Shown: positions 1-11,098 of the stretch, in pieces | Layout of the letters: every line of letters begins with the position of its first letter | Position numbering within the stretch: the stretch's first letter is position 1 | Assembly: GCA_029204225.1 (NCBI GenBank) | Contig: CM055093.1 | Location: 21,586,823 to 21,646,822, forward strand | Direction: 5' to 3' | DNA length: 60,000 nucleotides | Source of the DNA: Diphasiastrum complanatum | Lineage: Eukaryota > Streptophyta > Lycopodiopsida > Lycopodiales > Lycopodiaceae | Notes under the pieces: model-generated | Database searches by the model: none | Seen by the model: only the letters and a program-made list of their open reading frames with translations | What the model was told of the DNA's origin: nothing | Program-made: the position numbers and the translations under genes

Positions 1-48
1 GACGATTTATCAACAACTGATCACACTTGTGACCGTCCAGGGAAAATT

Positions 49-816
49 TTGGAAGTTCCTTACGATTCTCAAACGGATACTATCAACTGGAATGAAGCTC
101 TTGCAACGATTGATTGTACCACAGGATATATGTGTCAACAAGATAATCAATCAAAGTTGAGCGAGATTTCATTATTAGATCGAACTTTGGATACACCAAT
201 CACGTTTCCACTGAATGTGCTGAATGTAGCCTGAATATCAATGGAACCTATACCAGATCCAATTGAGGATGATCTCATGCCTGTGAGTCATGTCTTGACT
301 TATGATGGCAATGCAGAACTTACAGATGAGCTGATTCTAAATCATATGGATCTGACCAGATTTGGAGTGCGTAATGTTCCTGATGAACCAACAATAAAAT
401 CGCCTAAAGCAATTTTATTGAAGGAAGACAGGATCACAGGATCGATGATGAAGAAACAAGCTAAGCAACATTATAATATGGTCCTGAAATGGTAAAATCC
501 CCCTCAAAAGATTGATTCAAAGAAGGTGCCACCCTTACTGGATAAAGGCAAAGGAAAAGTCAAGGATGATTATTCAAGTTAGAATTCCAGCAAGACATCA
601 TCATCTCGGATGTCATCACCTCCACGATCAATTCCTGCTAAGAAGGCTAAGCGAAGATCCAAGACAAGTCCTTTTGAAAAAGAACAAGCAGATGTAGTCC
701 AACATGATATGCCCGAGCATTTTAAATGTTATACACTGTGGTTATCATGTTACCTAAAGCACATCGTGAACTTGAAGAACACATGCCAAAATCGAAAGAG
801 GTTTATGATGGCCTAG
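49..816 (+). pseudogene. G1 region upstream of reverse transcriptase (gag-pol linker or protease end)
   Basis: Short open stretches (49-234, 241-495, 512-697) sit directly before the reverse transcriptase and share its element. The first two are in one frame and are acidic (for example the segment starting MEPIPDPIEDD). No protease D-[ST]-G motif or zinc knuckle is visible. By position this is the gypsy protease-to-RT linker, but that is inferred from place and not from a motif. Confidence 0.4.
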
Positions 817-830
817 CTAGGACGTAGCCA

Positions 831-1814
831 ATGAATCTTGCTGAACTAGGAGAACCGAAAAAGATTGTACAAGCTGGATCACAACTTAATCTTGAACAAT
901 ATCAAGCACTCCGCATGTTACTTATTAAGTATCAGGATTGCTTTGCATGGACTTATCAAGATCTAAAGGGTATTCCGACATCAGTTATTGAACATACCAT
1001 ACATTTAGTACCTGATGCAGTTCCAAAGGTTACAAAGTGCTATCGTTGTAATCCTAATGTTGCGGACCTGATAAAAAAAGAACTTCAAAGATTGCTTGAT
1101 GCCGATTTCATTTATGAGATCGAGCATACCGAATGGATTTTGCCGATTGTCATTGTTCCTAAGAAGAATGGGAAATTGAGAATCTGTGTGAATCTTAAAG
1201 CGTTGAACAAAGTGACGCGGAAGGATCACTTTCCGTTGTCTTTTACTGAAAGCATTTTGGATCATCTTGCTGGAGCAGAAGCTTATAGTTTCTTGGATGG
1301 ATTTAGTGGTTACAACCAGGTTAAGATAGCACCTGCTGATCGCCACAAAACCACTTTTGCAACATAATGGGGCACCTATGCTTACAAAGTAATGTCGTTT
1401 GGACTCTGTAATGCACCAAGTTCATTCCAAAGAGTAATGCAATTTGCTTCTAAAGATTATCCACAGAAATTCCTTGAAATTTACTTGGACGACCTGGGAG
1501 TCCATAGTACAGATGCAGACCACTTGGATCGATTGGAGAAAGCATTTGAAAGATGCCGCAAATATCAGATTTCTCTAAATCCATAAAAATGCCAGATATG
1601 GGTTTCCCACGGAGTTGTGCTTGGACATGTGATATCGAGACATGGTATTGCCACTGATTATTCTAAGATCAAGGTTATTGTGGAATTGCCACTGCCAACA
1701 ACGATTCATGGAGTTTATGTGTTTATGGGTCATGCAAACTACTATCGAATTTTTATTATCTTCTTTGCGGATTTAGCACGACCTATATACAAACTGACTA
1801 TTGTTCCTATTTAA
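831..1814 (+). pseudogene. G1 Ty3/gypsy reverse transcriptase
   Basis: The frame starting at 831 reads the gypsy pre-RT segment (YQDCFAWTYQDLKGIP) and then fingers and palm: a KKNGKLRICVNLKALNKVT block, YSFLDGFSGYNQVKIAPADR (motif A region), FGLCNAPSSFQRVM (motif B) and the catalytic YLDD box at 1482-1493. The thumb follows with a GHVIS segment. All pieces are in the same frame and are interrupted only by TAA stops at 1365-1367, 1584-1586 and 1812-1814. The enzyme would copy element RNA into DNA in cytoplasmic virus-like particles; this copy cannot be translated through. Confidence 0.9.
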
Positions 1815-2339
1815 ATACTACAGGCGTTAGAAGCCTTTGAAAAATTAAAAAAATCATTAATTTCAGCACCAATACTGCATTCTCTAGATTGGACAATAGA
1901 ATTTCATGTTCATATGGATGCCTCAAAATACGCCATTGGATCAGTTTTGACACAGCCAGGTGACTATAAGAAGGATTATCCTATACGATTTGCAAGCAGA
2001 CAACTTACAGATCCGGAGAAGAATTATTCAACAATAGAACGTGAGGCGTTAGCCATGATTTTTTTTTTTGTTCGTCACTACCTCATGGAAACGCACTTTG
2101 CATTTTATACGGATCACCAGCCGTTATTTTACTTGGTAAACAAGACATGCAGTACTGGACGTATTGCAAGATGGTTATTGTTATTGACTGGATTTGAATT
2201 TCGCATTGTGGTTCGAAAGGGGAAGCAACATTATCTAGCCGATCACATTTCACGAATCGAATCTACACCAGTTAATACTGAAGTGGATGATGAACTACCA
2301 GATGCTGCATTGTTCTATGTCGAGGCAGTACCTGAGTGA
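1815..2339 (+). pseudogene. G1 gypsy RNase H
   Basis: Same frame as the reverse transcriptase. The gypsy RNase H pattern is clear: MDASKYAIGSVL (first catalytic Asp), STIEREALAMIFF (Glu) and FYTDHQPLFYL (Asp), followed by ADHISRIES at the domain end. The family's acidic residues seem retained. A run of eight or more T near 2060 has produced an FFF stretch in the Glu helix, possibly by slippage. A TGA at 2337-2339 separates it from the integrase in the same frame. Confidence 0.85.
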
Positions 2340-2363
2340 AAAACGAATACTGTTGAGTACCTG

Positions 2364-3589
2364 ATGCTAGGACAACCGAATGACTCCTTGACAAAAGTAC
2401 AGAAGAGACAATTGATTCATAAGACTCAATCTTATCAATTGATTGTAGGACAATTGTATCGTGGATCAGACAATATTTTACGAAGATGTGTTTTACCGCA
2501 TGAAGTACCAGATCTAATCATGTTTTTACATGATGGCATGGGTGGAGGACACTTCTCTACAGATATTACTGTTCGCAAACTTTTGCAATCAGGTTGTTGG
2601 TGGCCTATGCTTCATAAAGACAGAGAAAATTTTATTCAGACATGTGATGTTTGCCATCAAGCACGACGGCCTACTCGACATAATTATGAACCCTTGCATC
2701 TGGTTTTATCGCAAGCACCGTTTGAAAAATGGGGACTGAATTATGTTGGTCCTATTCATCCTACCGCGCAAGGATCTCAGGCCCTACATTATCGTAGCAA
2801 CTGATTATATGACCAAGTGGGTTGAAGCCAAAGCTGTCAAAGTTGCTGATGCGAAATCTACGGCCAAGTTTCTATATGAAAATATTATAATCAGATTTGG
2901 ATGTCCGATCGAGATTGTCAGTGGCCGGGGTACACACTTTTTTAATCAAACAATAAGGTGTTTACTGGAAGATTTTTTGTTACACATAGATTTAACACTC
3001 CCTACTATCCCAGAGGGAATGGCCAAGTTGAATCTTCTAATAAGATTCTCTGCACCATTATGACAAAGAGAGTTGAAGCAAGTTGGTCTGATTGGAAACA
3101 TAAATTGTATGCAATGTTATGGGCATTCAGAACCGCTTACAAAAATAGCACAAATCAGACATCTTTTCAACTGGTTCATGGTCAGGATGCTGTCATGCCG
3201 ATTGAATGTTTAATCCATCCTTACGCATAGCAGCAACGGAACGATTAAATGATGATAAGTCTTTACAACTCCGTCATGAAGCATTGCACAAATTATATGA
3301 AACCCGATTGATGGCAGTTCATGTGTTAGCAACAGAGAAAGCCCGCCGCAAGGCATGGCACGATCGTCGATTGCACAAAAAGGATCTGAAACTAGGAGAT
3401 CTTCCATTGATGTACAAAACCAAGCTGATCAAGGGAAAGTTGAACTTTACCGGTGAAGGCCCATATAAAGTGAAGGAAATCCTGAACTATGGTGTAGTAA
3501 TTTTTGAGCACTTGGATGGAAAACGATTTGATACTCCGGTGATTGGCAGCCAATTATGCAACTTTTGGCAGCCTGCTCCGCCAGTTTAG
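2364..3589 (+). pseudogene. G1 gypsy integrase with lost catalytic Asp
   Basis: The N-terminal zinc module is present (HDGMGGGH, then CDVCHQ). The catalytic core is spread over three frames: first Asp in VATDYMTKWVEA (codon 2803-2805), second Asp position changed to Gly in VSGRGTHFF (GGC at 2923-2925), and Glu in GNGQVESSNK (codon 3030-3032). The C-terminal part keeps the GPY/F-like segment EGPYKVKEILNYGVVI (about 3450-3505). Frame changes lie near 2745-2800, 2960 and 3210. No chromodomain is visible before the stop at 3589. The Asp-to-Gly change by itself should abolish strand transfer. Confidence 0.85.
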
Positions 3590-3729
3590 CAAGCCTCATC
3601 TCAATGGTTTTTTAATTTTAATTGTTTTTCAATTTTTTTTGTTTTCAGTATTTAAATTGCTGAGTTTTTTTTGGAAAAAGACAATTAAAAAAAACAAAAA
3701 GAAAAAAAAAAAATTGAGAAAAGACTGAT

Positions 3730-5186
3730 GAGCAAAAGTCAGAAAGTCATCAGCATGTAAAAAAGGAAGAACAATATTTTTTGATGAAAAATGGCGTAGA
3801 AAATCACTGTTTTGATCAGATGTGGCCTATACAGTATTAGAAACCTTTGCTGAGCCTCCAGACTGTACATCCACTTCACATTTATCTAATTTGAGTTGGG
3901 CGAAGGTTCCTGTCCAGAAAAAATCTAGTTTTTGAGTCAGACAAAGGATCAGTAATATGCCATTTTGGGAACCTTCGCTGAGCACCTTAACCTCAATATG
4001 AACCTTCGCCGACCTGTTAGATGATCTTAAAATGTCCAAATTAGATTGTCCATAGGTTCAAATTGTGAAAAAATACATTTATGACAGTACTTGGGCAAAA
4101 GACCCTCCAGCTACACATCATCTCACATAAATTGATAGATGTATGTCTTCAAGGAAATTAAACTTCAGACCTCATAAAATTGTAGAGTCATCTCCAAGCT
4201 ACCTCCAAGCTTTAATGAGATGATCACAGTCACCTCCACCTATCTTCAAACCCACCTTACTAGTACAATCACTATGGTCCCATGCAGGACTAGTCTTGAG
4301 TGACTTTGAAATGTTGACTTCAACCATAACTAGCTCTATCAGAAGCTGAGATCTACGTGGTCTCAAGGTGGAATGACCCATTGGAAATGTTTTCACACTT
4401 TCACACTCATTCTTTTCCTCTATCTCCATTATGGAATAACAGTTGTTGCCCTTCAATTGTGATCAATATTAGCATCTTATCTCCTTCCTTGAATGAGTCT
4501 CAAAGATGTTGAGATCCCAAATCCAAGTCACAATAAGCTAGAAGAATCTCAACACTTATAGTAGCAAATGTCTCAGTTGTTGCCCTATTTAACTAAAAGA
4601 CACATACAATAATGTAGCAATTAGCCTCCTCATGGGTCACATGCATTGTTTCAAGATGGATCTGCATGAGCTATGTCCTCCATGTTCTTCTTGCAATAAC
4701 CAGAATGATCAAAGATGCTTACATAGAAGTTGATTATAGCCACATTGCTCCTAGTCATCATTAGAAGCATCTCACACTACCATGTAATATTCAAGATAAC
4801 AAAGCTCCCTTAGCAGCTCCAATTAGTAAAACTTTGCTCTACCAAGTGGACATAAAAAATGGCTCAGAGGATAATTACATGATATTTTTAGAAATCAATC
4901 TACACATGCATACCCAAGCTAAAATTTAGATCAGCATGTAAAATCTAGAAAGAGACAAATGTAAAAAATGTGCATTCAAGGAAAAACAAGGTGAGAAAAA
5001 GGTAGAGATTATAAAAGAGAGACCAAAAAGTCAAAACCACATATGCTCCTAATGGCATGACCTAAAAATACAATCCCAAAAGGTACTACCCGATAATCCA
5101 AATAGACACCACAATAAGAATTTTGCATGATGACGATTAAGCTATTGAAGTGAAAAACCAGAATCAAAATCTTAATTGTCAGAGTT
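3730..5186. other. Gene-free stretch with a cluster of ACCTTCGCTGA-like motifs
   Basis: No gene was recognised. At the left edge a short motif recurs: ACCTTTGCTGAGC (3843-3855), its reverse complement GGCGAAGGTT (about 3899), ACCTTCGCTGAGC (3971-3983) and AACCTTCGCCGACC (4001-4014). Repeated short blocks of this kind are common in LTR U3 regions, so this may be what is left of G1's 3' LTR. From 4020 to 5186 nothing beyond AT-rich intergenic sequence was seen. Confidence 0.3.
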
Positions 5187-5752
5187 TGTCGGCAGCGGAA
5201 AGCGGCAAAATTCAGGTCCACTAGATGCTCGTGGGATCCCATCCTCACCACCTAGCCACCCGCCTCTTTCCCACTTGACCCCAAAAGGGTTGGTAACATG
5301 GGAGAAGGGTATTATGTCTACTTTGAGCTTATATGTGGGCGATGTTTTAGTCTCCATTTTACTTATGGGACAAATGCACTCTTTTTGGTGCCTTCACGGT
5401 ATCAGCCACCCTATGTGCTTGCACCCTCCAACACCCCCACTCAAGCAAGCACAGGGTGAAATACACCCCCCACTTGTGCGTATAGGACTCCCAGTTTGTC
5501 GGCTCTGATACATTCCGGTCCAGTAGACGTTGTCGCGTATTGCGCACCTGCGGACCGCGCGTGGGATCCCATCCCCACCGCCTAGCCACCCGGCTCTTTT
5601 CCACTTGACCCCAAAAGGGCTGGTACTAGGGGACAAGGGTATTATGTCTACTTTAAGCTTATATATGGGCAGGCGATGTTTTATTCTCCATTTTACTTAT
5701 GGGGCAAATGCACTCTTTTTGGTGCCTTCACAGTAGCAGCCGCCCTCCAACA
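5187..5752. repeat. Pair of LTR-like direct repeats (possible small TRIM-like element)
   Basis: Two related units run from TGTCGG to CCAACA: 5187-5433 and 5497-5752. They share the block CGTGGGATCCCATCC (5230 and 5560, 330 bp apart), the line CCACTTGACCCCAAAAGGG, the phrase GGTATTATGTCTACTTT and the end TTTTTGGTGCCTTCAC. Near the start of the right unit, GGCTCTGATACA (5501-5512) is close to the reverse complement of the initiator-Met primer site, as expected for a minus-strand LTR element with a very short interior. Tandem duplication of one solo LTR is the alternative. Confidence 0.4.
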
Positions 5753-5969
5753 TTAATATACCTCAAATTGGCCCATACTTTGATCCTTTTGATTACAAGT
5801 ATGCTTCATCTACAAAGTGTATGAAAAATTGCATCGATGAGGGCCGGATCATTTGTTAAAATATTCTCTCAGAGACCTACTTACTATCACGGTCAACACA
5901 TGAAGAGGATGTGTGAAGAGGACATGGGTAGAATATAAGAAAGAGATGAGATGTAAGCATTAGAGATTC

Positions 5970-6340
5970 TGTTTGACTTTCTTATTGCTTAATTTGGTAG
6001 TCTACTCTTAGCGAATTATTATTAGTCTAGCCATTCGCGACTTGCCTTTCGCGACTGATTATCAGTTGAGCTCAGTCTAGCACTTCATGAATAATTTGCG
6101 ACTAATAATTTGTCTAGCTGTTCGTGACAAATTATCTTTCTAATGTTTTGATGCTTAATGTTTGGCTACGTAATCAACTCAAACGTGATTTCTATCACTA
6201 GCGTTCTGTTCGTGTCTGATAGACATAGTCACGCTTAAGAAAAGAGTGAGATAGCTTATTCCGCTGCGCACGAACACTTTCCATTTGAGTTCATTTGTTT
6301 TTCGAGCTATTTTCGTTTCTCACACCTCTCTTTCCCAACA
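5970..6340 (+). repeat. E1 5' LTR
   Basis: It matches 9176-9597 over its whole length, starts TGTT, ends AACA and lies directly against a primer site at 6341. It holds several TTCGCGA-type motifs alternating with ATTAGTCTAGC-like words (about 6005-6120). No sequence like 8416-9175 lies upstream of it. Either the LTR really starts at TGTTTGAC, or the 5' copy has lost about 760 bp. Confidence 0.75.
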
Positions 6341-6352
6341 TGGTATCAGAGC
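6341..6352 (+). other. E1 primer binding site (initiator-Met tRNA)
   Basis: TGGTATCAGAGC is the standard plant copia primer site, complementary to the 3' end of initiator methionine tRNA. It follows the LTR end CCCAACA with no spacer. Confidence 0.9.
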
Positions 6353-6496
6353 TATTTCATGTAGCCTGATAAGCTTCCACAGTAACAAGACTCTACTAGT
6401 CGATAGAGTAATTGTCTTCTTGTTTTGTAATTTAGCACCAGATTTTCATACTTAAGTCACTGATAACTTTTCCTATCACCTAGACTAGTCTTCCAC

Positions 6497-7310
6497 ATGG
6501 ATTCCTAAGGGAAAGCCAGTCCTATCATGGACAAGCTTGATGGAGCCAATTACCATCTATGAAAATTTAAGATGAAAACTGTACTAATGGCTAAAGAATT
6601 GTATGACATTGTTATAGGTGCAGAAGGGAAACCCGAAGCAATCGCCAGATGGAAGCTGAAGGATGGAAAGGCTTTCACGTTGATCATTCTCAACATTTCG
6701 GATACTCAGATCAATCATGTATCCGAAGCCCATACATCCAAAGAAGTCTGGGACATCTTGAGCACATTATACGAAGTGCGAGATATAGCTTCCAAGCTAC
6801 ATCTCAGGAAGAAATTTTACTCCCTCAAGATGGCAAATGGTGATTCCCTACAAAATTACATCAATCAAATCAAGAACCTGCTGAAGCAAATGGCCGTTGT
6901 CGATCTGTCATAGATGATCAAGACGCAGTGATGCAACTGCTTACAAGCTTGCCAAGCTCATACGACAATTGGGTGATGATCATCATGGCACATCCAAAAC
7001 TGACTCTATCGAAAGTCATTACAATGTTGTTGCAGGAAGACACGCGGAGGAACAAAGCCTCTAGTTCTTCAACTGATTCTCATGCTTTATACACCAACAA
7101 GAGCACGACTAAGCAGTAGAAGAAGAGGGCCTGGGGCAATCAAAGAAAGACTAGAAATCAGCACAACACAAGAAACAGTCAAATCCACAAACGAAGAAGA
7201 AGTTGTTCTGCAGATACTACAAACGAAACAACCACGAAATTCAAGACTGCCGGATACTGCAAGCAAACAACAATAGCAAGAGACAGTTGAATCATGTGGC
7301 CAATGCAACT
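6497..7310 (+). pseudogene. E1 copia gag with broken zinc knuckle
   Basis: ATG at 6497 opens a copia gag (PIMDKLDGANYHL, then the UBN2-type segment ending in SLQNYINQIKNLL). Stops fall at codon 4, before 6572 and at 6911. The frame then changes and continues in LLTSLPSSYDNWVMIIM (from 6931), a typical gag helix. The zinc knuckle at about 7206-7250 reads CRYYKRNNHEIQDC, where the second Cys of CX2CX4HX4C is Tyr. The protein would package element RNA; this copy is non-functional. Confidence 0.8.
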
Positions 7311-7405
7311 ACAGAAGCTCCACAACCCATTCAAGAAGCGGATCAAGCATTGCTGATTGCAACATCTATTCCAAGTCAGTGCATCAATCCTTCATTATCA
7401 TCACC

Positions 7406-8407
7406 TTATACGTGGATGATACGTTGCTTTTTAGCAACAATATCAATTTGGTCAAGGATTCTAAACAGATGTTGTTTTCTGAGTTCGACATGACTGATAT
7501 AGGTGAAGCTCACTTCTGTCTGGGCATACATATCCATAGAGACAGAGCGGGATGACTACTCTATATCACTCAACAAAGGTATCTTCACAATGTTCTTGAT
7601 AGATACAATCTAATGAATTGTAAGTTAGCTCACTCACCGATATATCCAGGCTTGCGTTTGCCAAAGGACCAATGTCCCAAGACCAAGCAGGAAGAGGAGC
7701 ATATGAGAGAGTATCCTTATCGATCGATACTTGGATCTCTCATGTGCGCAATGGTCTATACAAGACCTGATATCTCTTTTGCAGTAAGCTCACTTAGCCA
7801 ATATATAGCTAATCTTGGCATTACCCATTGGAAGGCTCTCATAAGAGTCATGAAGTATATTCGATCTACCATGGACCAGTGCATCTGCTATGGAGAAGTC
7901 AACAATGACAATCTTCATCAGCTCAATGGATGTTCTGATGCAAGTTGGGGAGGAGATGTAGACAATCGTAAATCCACATCTGGATTTACATTCTTCTTCA
8001 GCGGTGGTCCTATCTCATGGAACAGTCGTAAGCAAACCTCTATCGCTCTTTCTTCTACAAAAGCTAAATACATTGCTGCTTCTCAATCTATTAAAGAAGT
8101 GGTTTGGTTGAAAAGTTTACTGTCAGACATTAACTTGTATCAGTACAGCCCTACAATTATATTCTATGATATTCAGAGTGTTATTGCCTTTTCAGCCAAC
8201 CCTAGATTTCACTCTAGGAGTAAGCACATTGAAATCAAACATCACTACATCAGGGACAAGGTTCTCAACAAGGAGGTAAGCTTACCGTACTGTAGAACGC
8301 AGGACATGGTTGCAGATATATTCACGAAGGCATTATGTATTAATGCACACAACAAGTTTTGTGCATTGCTTAGTCTAAAGATCAAGGCATTCACGGATCC
8401 ATATTAA
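7406..8407 (+). pseudogene. E1 copia reverse transcriptase C-terminal half plus RNase H
   Basis: Starts at the deletion junction with LYVDDTLLFSNN (YVDD at 7409-7420) and continues in the same frame through one TGA (about 7552) to 8407. The thumb shows PYRSILGSLMCAMVYTRPDI and LSQYIANLG. RNase H shows CSDASWGGDVDNRKSTSG and ends KHHYIRDKVL...DIFTKAL. In the RNase H box usually written ST-E-A-E-Y both Glu are Lys (STKAKY, about 8055-8075), each explained by a G-to-A change. RNase H should therefore be inactive. Confidence 0.85.
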
Positions 8408-9175
8408 GGGGGGCTATTGGATTTATCTCCTTTACTCTCCTAAATCCTATGTTAATCTGCCTCCATTCATGCTGCTACATTTCTACTCGTGTTGTTCACA
8501 ATCTGCATATTTACCTGTAAAATAAGACAGACGAATAAAATGCAATTGTCTGCATAAATACAAGTGAATTTTCACAGGCGAGAAAGGCGAAAAATGCGAC
8601 ACTGCCTATAAATGCCAAAGGTGCCCTTCCCGGTCTCAGGTACCTTGTAAATCAGTTTTTAAGGCAATTGTCAGAGTGTCGCGTTTTTCGCATCTTCATC
8701 AACGTTCACTTTAGCGGAGGCTACTGTCACGGCCTTCTCACACTCATCCCATGCAACTGTGCAATCAGATTTGACAACGATAGTAGCCACCCACGATCTC
8801 CCACAGACAGCACATCCACTTTGTACTTGTTTCATCTGCACACCTGTAAAAATTATGTATATACTGAATACCACCTGCGTATTCATACATCATAAGTGAG
8901 AAACAAGCATCAAGTGTATGAAGCAATACATACCATCAGAAGTGTATCAGAGATAAACTAAGTAGATGTTTTCGTGCTTCGATTCTTTGTATTGTCAGTA
9001 ATAGGCTTACCACCATTTACAGATTGGATTAGCTTTGTGAGCATGCGGTTTTGTCCGCTATTGTGTTGTGCTCACCTGCATTATTGACCTGTATATTTCG
9101 CTATACTTAATCTGAATACAACTCTGTTGTTCTACGTTCAGATTTGTGTCAATTTTTGCAATGCTTTCTACATTT
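8405..9175 (+). other. E1 purine tract and 3' region of unclear nature
   Basis: AAGGGGGGCT (8406-8415) directly follows the RNase H stop and is a typical copia polypurine tract. It is followed by TATTGGATTT, which would be the usual place for an LTR start. The stretch contains a TATA-like CTATAAATGCC near 8610. It has no counterpart in front of the 5' LTR. It is therefore either the first two thirds of a 1.18 kb LTR whose 5' copy is truncated, or an extra 3' untranslated segment. Confidence 0.5.
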
Positions 9176-9597
9176 TGTTTGACTTTCTTATTGCTTAATC
9201 TGGTAGTCTACTCTTCGCGAATTATTATTAGTCTAGCCGTTCGCGACTAATATTTAGTCTTGTCTTTCGCGACTAATTATCAGTCTAGCTCAGTCTAGCT
9301 TTTCGCGAATAATTTGCGACTACTAATTTGTCTAGCTGTTCACAACAAATTATCTTTTTGATGTTTTGATGCTTAATGTTTGGCTACGTAATAAGCTCAA
9401 ACGTGATTTTTATCACTAACTTTCTATTTGTGTTTGATAGGCGTAGTCATGCTTAAGGAAAGAGTGAGACAGTTTATTCCGCTGTGCAGGAACACTTTCC
9501 GTTCGAGTTCATTTCTTTTTCGAGTTTCGAGTTCGCTTCTTTTCGTGTTCGTTCCTTTTTGAACTATTTTCGCTTGTCACACCCCTCTTTCCCAACA
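9176..9597 (+). repeat. E1 3' LTR
   Basis: Homologous to 5970-6340 with the same TGTTTGAC start and CCCAACA end. It is about 50 bp longer, mainly because of extra copies of a GTTCGCTTCTTTTCGTGTTC-type unit at about 9515-9560. TTCGCGAA or TTCGCGAC occurs repeatedly between 9215 and 9310. Confidence 0.75.
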
Positions 9598-9920
9598 TGA
9601 TTTCCAATGTAAGGTGATAATTCACCCAATGTTCATGTAAATTGAAGTTAGAATCAGACCCAATAGGAAAATTTATTGCTTAGTATACTTTTAAAAGCAG
9701 ATGTTGTACTTCAGATCAGAGATAAACAACTAGAAAATTGTTCCATCTCTAAGTACTTATTTAATAATTGAAGTCGAAACTAAGGATACTGATTTTCTAA
9801 GTAAATGTAAAAGTTAAAAGATTGGTTTGTTAGCTTTTGAACTTGATCTTCAAGATAGGTCGACTACTAATCCGGTGTTTCGTGTAAACTGGAGGGATCC
9901 TACAGGGAATATTCTTTAGC

Positions 9921-10505
9921 TTTTCTACTTCATATGCAACGATGGACCACTAAATGTCCTTATCAAATTTTGTTCAATGGCTTTAGCCTATTAGGCAGCG
10001 ATGCAAACCAAAAGACAATTGCCTTTTTGTTGATTACATATATGCTTGATAAACATGTGCTTGAAACCAAATGGAAGTGGTCGTTGTCAAGCGATGGGAC
10101 AATGGGCTCAAAAATGAACTTTCTTCTTGATTATTGTCTGATTCTTACATTCTGCTGGTCCAACAATGGACAGTAGAAAGCTTTCAAGTTCATCTTTCAC
10201 CTCACAAAAAGTTTGCTTAGAACAAGGCTTAATGGATCTAATGTTGTGTGGACAGCGATCCACCACTTGATTTAATAATTAAATGATACTTCTATGTCTT
10301 TTCAAGCACTTGGCTTATCTAATGCGCAATGTGAAGCACCACTACAGTTGCGAAATGCAAGCACAACCATGCATTCAATTCTGCAGAACGAGGATCGAGA
10401 GATCACAGTAGCACACATTTGTCGAGAGACCATGTAAAGAATGGATCAGAGGGAGTGCAGATCTGTATCCCAGCATCGCAACCAGTGCCCACTGCTCACG
10501 TAATG
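9921..10505. repeat. R1 repeat, copy A (5'-truncated)
   Basis: Matches 36477-37195 and 58937-59823 in this window, for example the block around TGGCTTTAGCCTATTAGGCAG. It begins in the middle of the longer copies at TTCTACTTCATATG and ends at CACGTAATG. No coding motif is recognised; the short ORF inside is not conserved in its relatives. It is a dispersed, non-coding repeat of unknown class. Confidence 0.75.
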
Positions 10506-11098
10506 CAAAGCAGCACAAGCAGTCTGTTAGCCTAATGACCTACAACACCTGAAGCATGCATAAGCACTAGACTTCTCCATTTTCAATTATTTGTCTTATT
10601 TCTTGATTGTTTTCAATAACCTACCGCCAGCTGTCCATGCATTTTGATATAAATTCAGAGTAAAGTGGTAGTTGTTCAAGTGATAATTCTAGCAAAATGT
10701 ATTAGTATGCCAACTATCAAGGGTGGCCATTCTGGCATAATAGGCTAGTAAGATAGCTCTCATGGTGGTCATTTGAGCAAAATGTATTAGTAGCCAGCTG
10801 GCTCTTCCAAATATTTTGGCACTGCAATTGTGTGGTTCAAAATTGTGCTAGTGGAGGTCATTCCAAAATACGTAATTGTCATTTGGGCTCATAGTGGACA
10901 GGTGCCAGATTCTTATTGGATCAGATAGGAGAAGTTTAAACCCATATTCGTTTGAGCCTTTCAATTGAAAGGCCCAAACTTCAATTACGACAAGTAGCAG
11001 GCTTGAGTAGGCATGCTACAGCCCGTAGCGGGCCTGCTCACCTAGTCCAAAGAAAACCTGACCACAGAGCCTTACGAGGGGGGAAAGGCCCTGTCTGA
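10506..11098. other. Gene-free intergenic stretch
   Basis: Nothing recognisable as a gene. Short repeated phrases (CAAAATGTATTAGTA at about 10694 and 10778) suggest old repeat debris. GC content rises from about 11000. Confidence 0.3.

Larger units (their letters stand above)
1..3728 (+). mobile_element. Ty3/gypsy retrotransposon G1, degenerate, cut by window edge
   Basis: Reverse transcriptase, RNase H and integrase follow one another on the plus strand, which is the Ty3/gypsy order. The 5' LTR and most of gag lie outside the window. The pol reading is broken by in-frame stops at 1365, 1584, 1812 and 2337 and by frame changes near 2745-2800, 2960 and 3210, so the copy is dead. After the last pol stop (3589) comes a T-rich stretch and then an A-rich tract (about 3675-3725) that could be the polypurine tract before a 3' LTR. 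No second LTR copy is in the window, so that end is a guess. Confidence 0.85.
5970..9597 (+). mobile_element. Ty1/copia retrotransposon E1, integrase-deleted
   Basis: Plus-strand order is LTR (5970-6340), initiator-Met primer site, gag, the C-terminal half of reverse transcriptase, RNase H, a purine tract and LTR (9176-9597). Both LTRs start TGTTTGAC and end CCCAACA. Protease, integrase and the RT fingers are missing: sequence after the gag zinc knuckle runs directly into the YVDD box (7409-7420). The two LTRs differ by many substitutions and a roughly 40 bp expansion, so the insertion is old. Flanking 5-mers (GATTC and TGATT) are not an exact target duplication. Confidence 0.85.

Noticed and set aside
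5970-9597. GATTC / TGATTT as target-site duplication of E1
   Set aside because: The adjoining 5-mers are not identical, and a shifted match could be chance.
9934-10176. ORF in R1-A as a gene
   Set aside because: The frame is not kept in R1-B or R1-C, so the repeat is non-coding.
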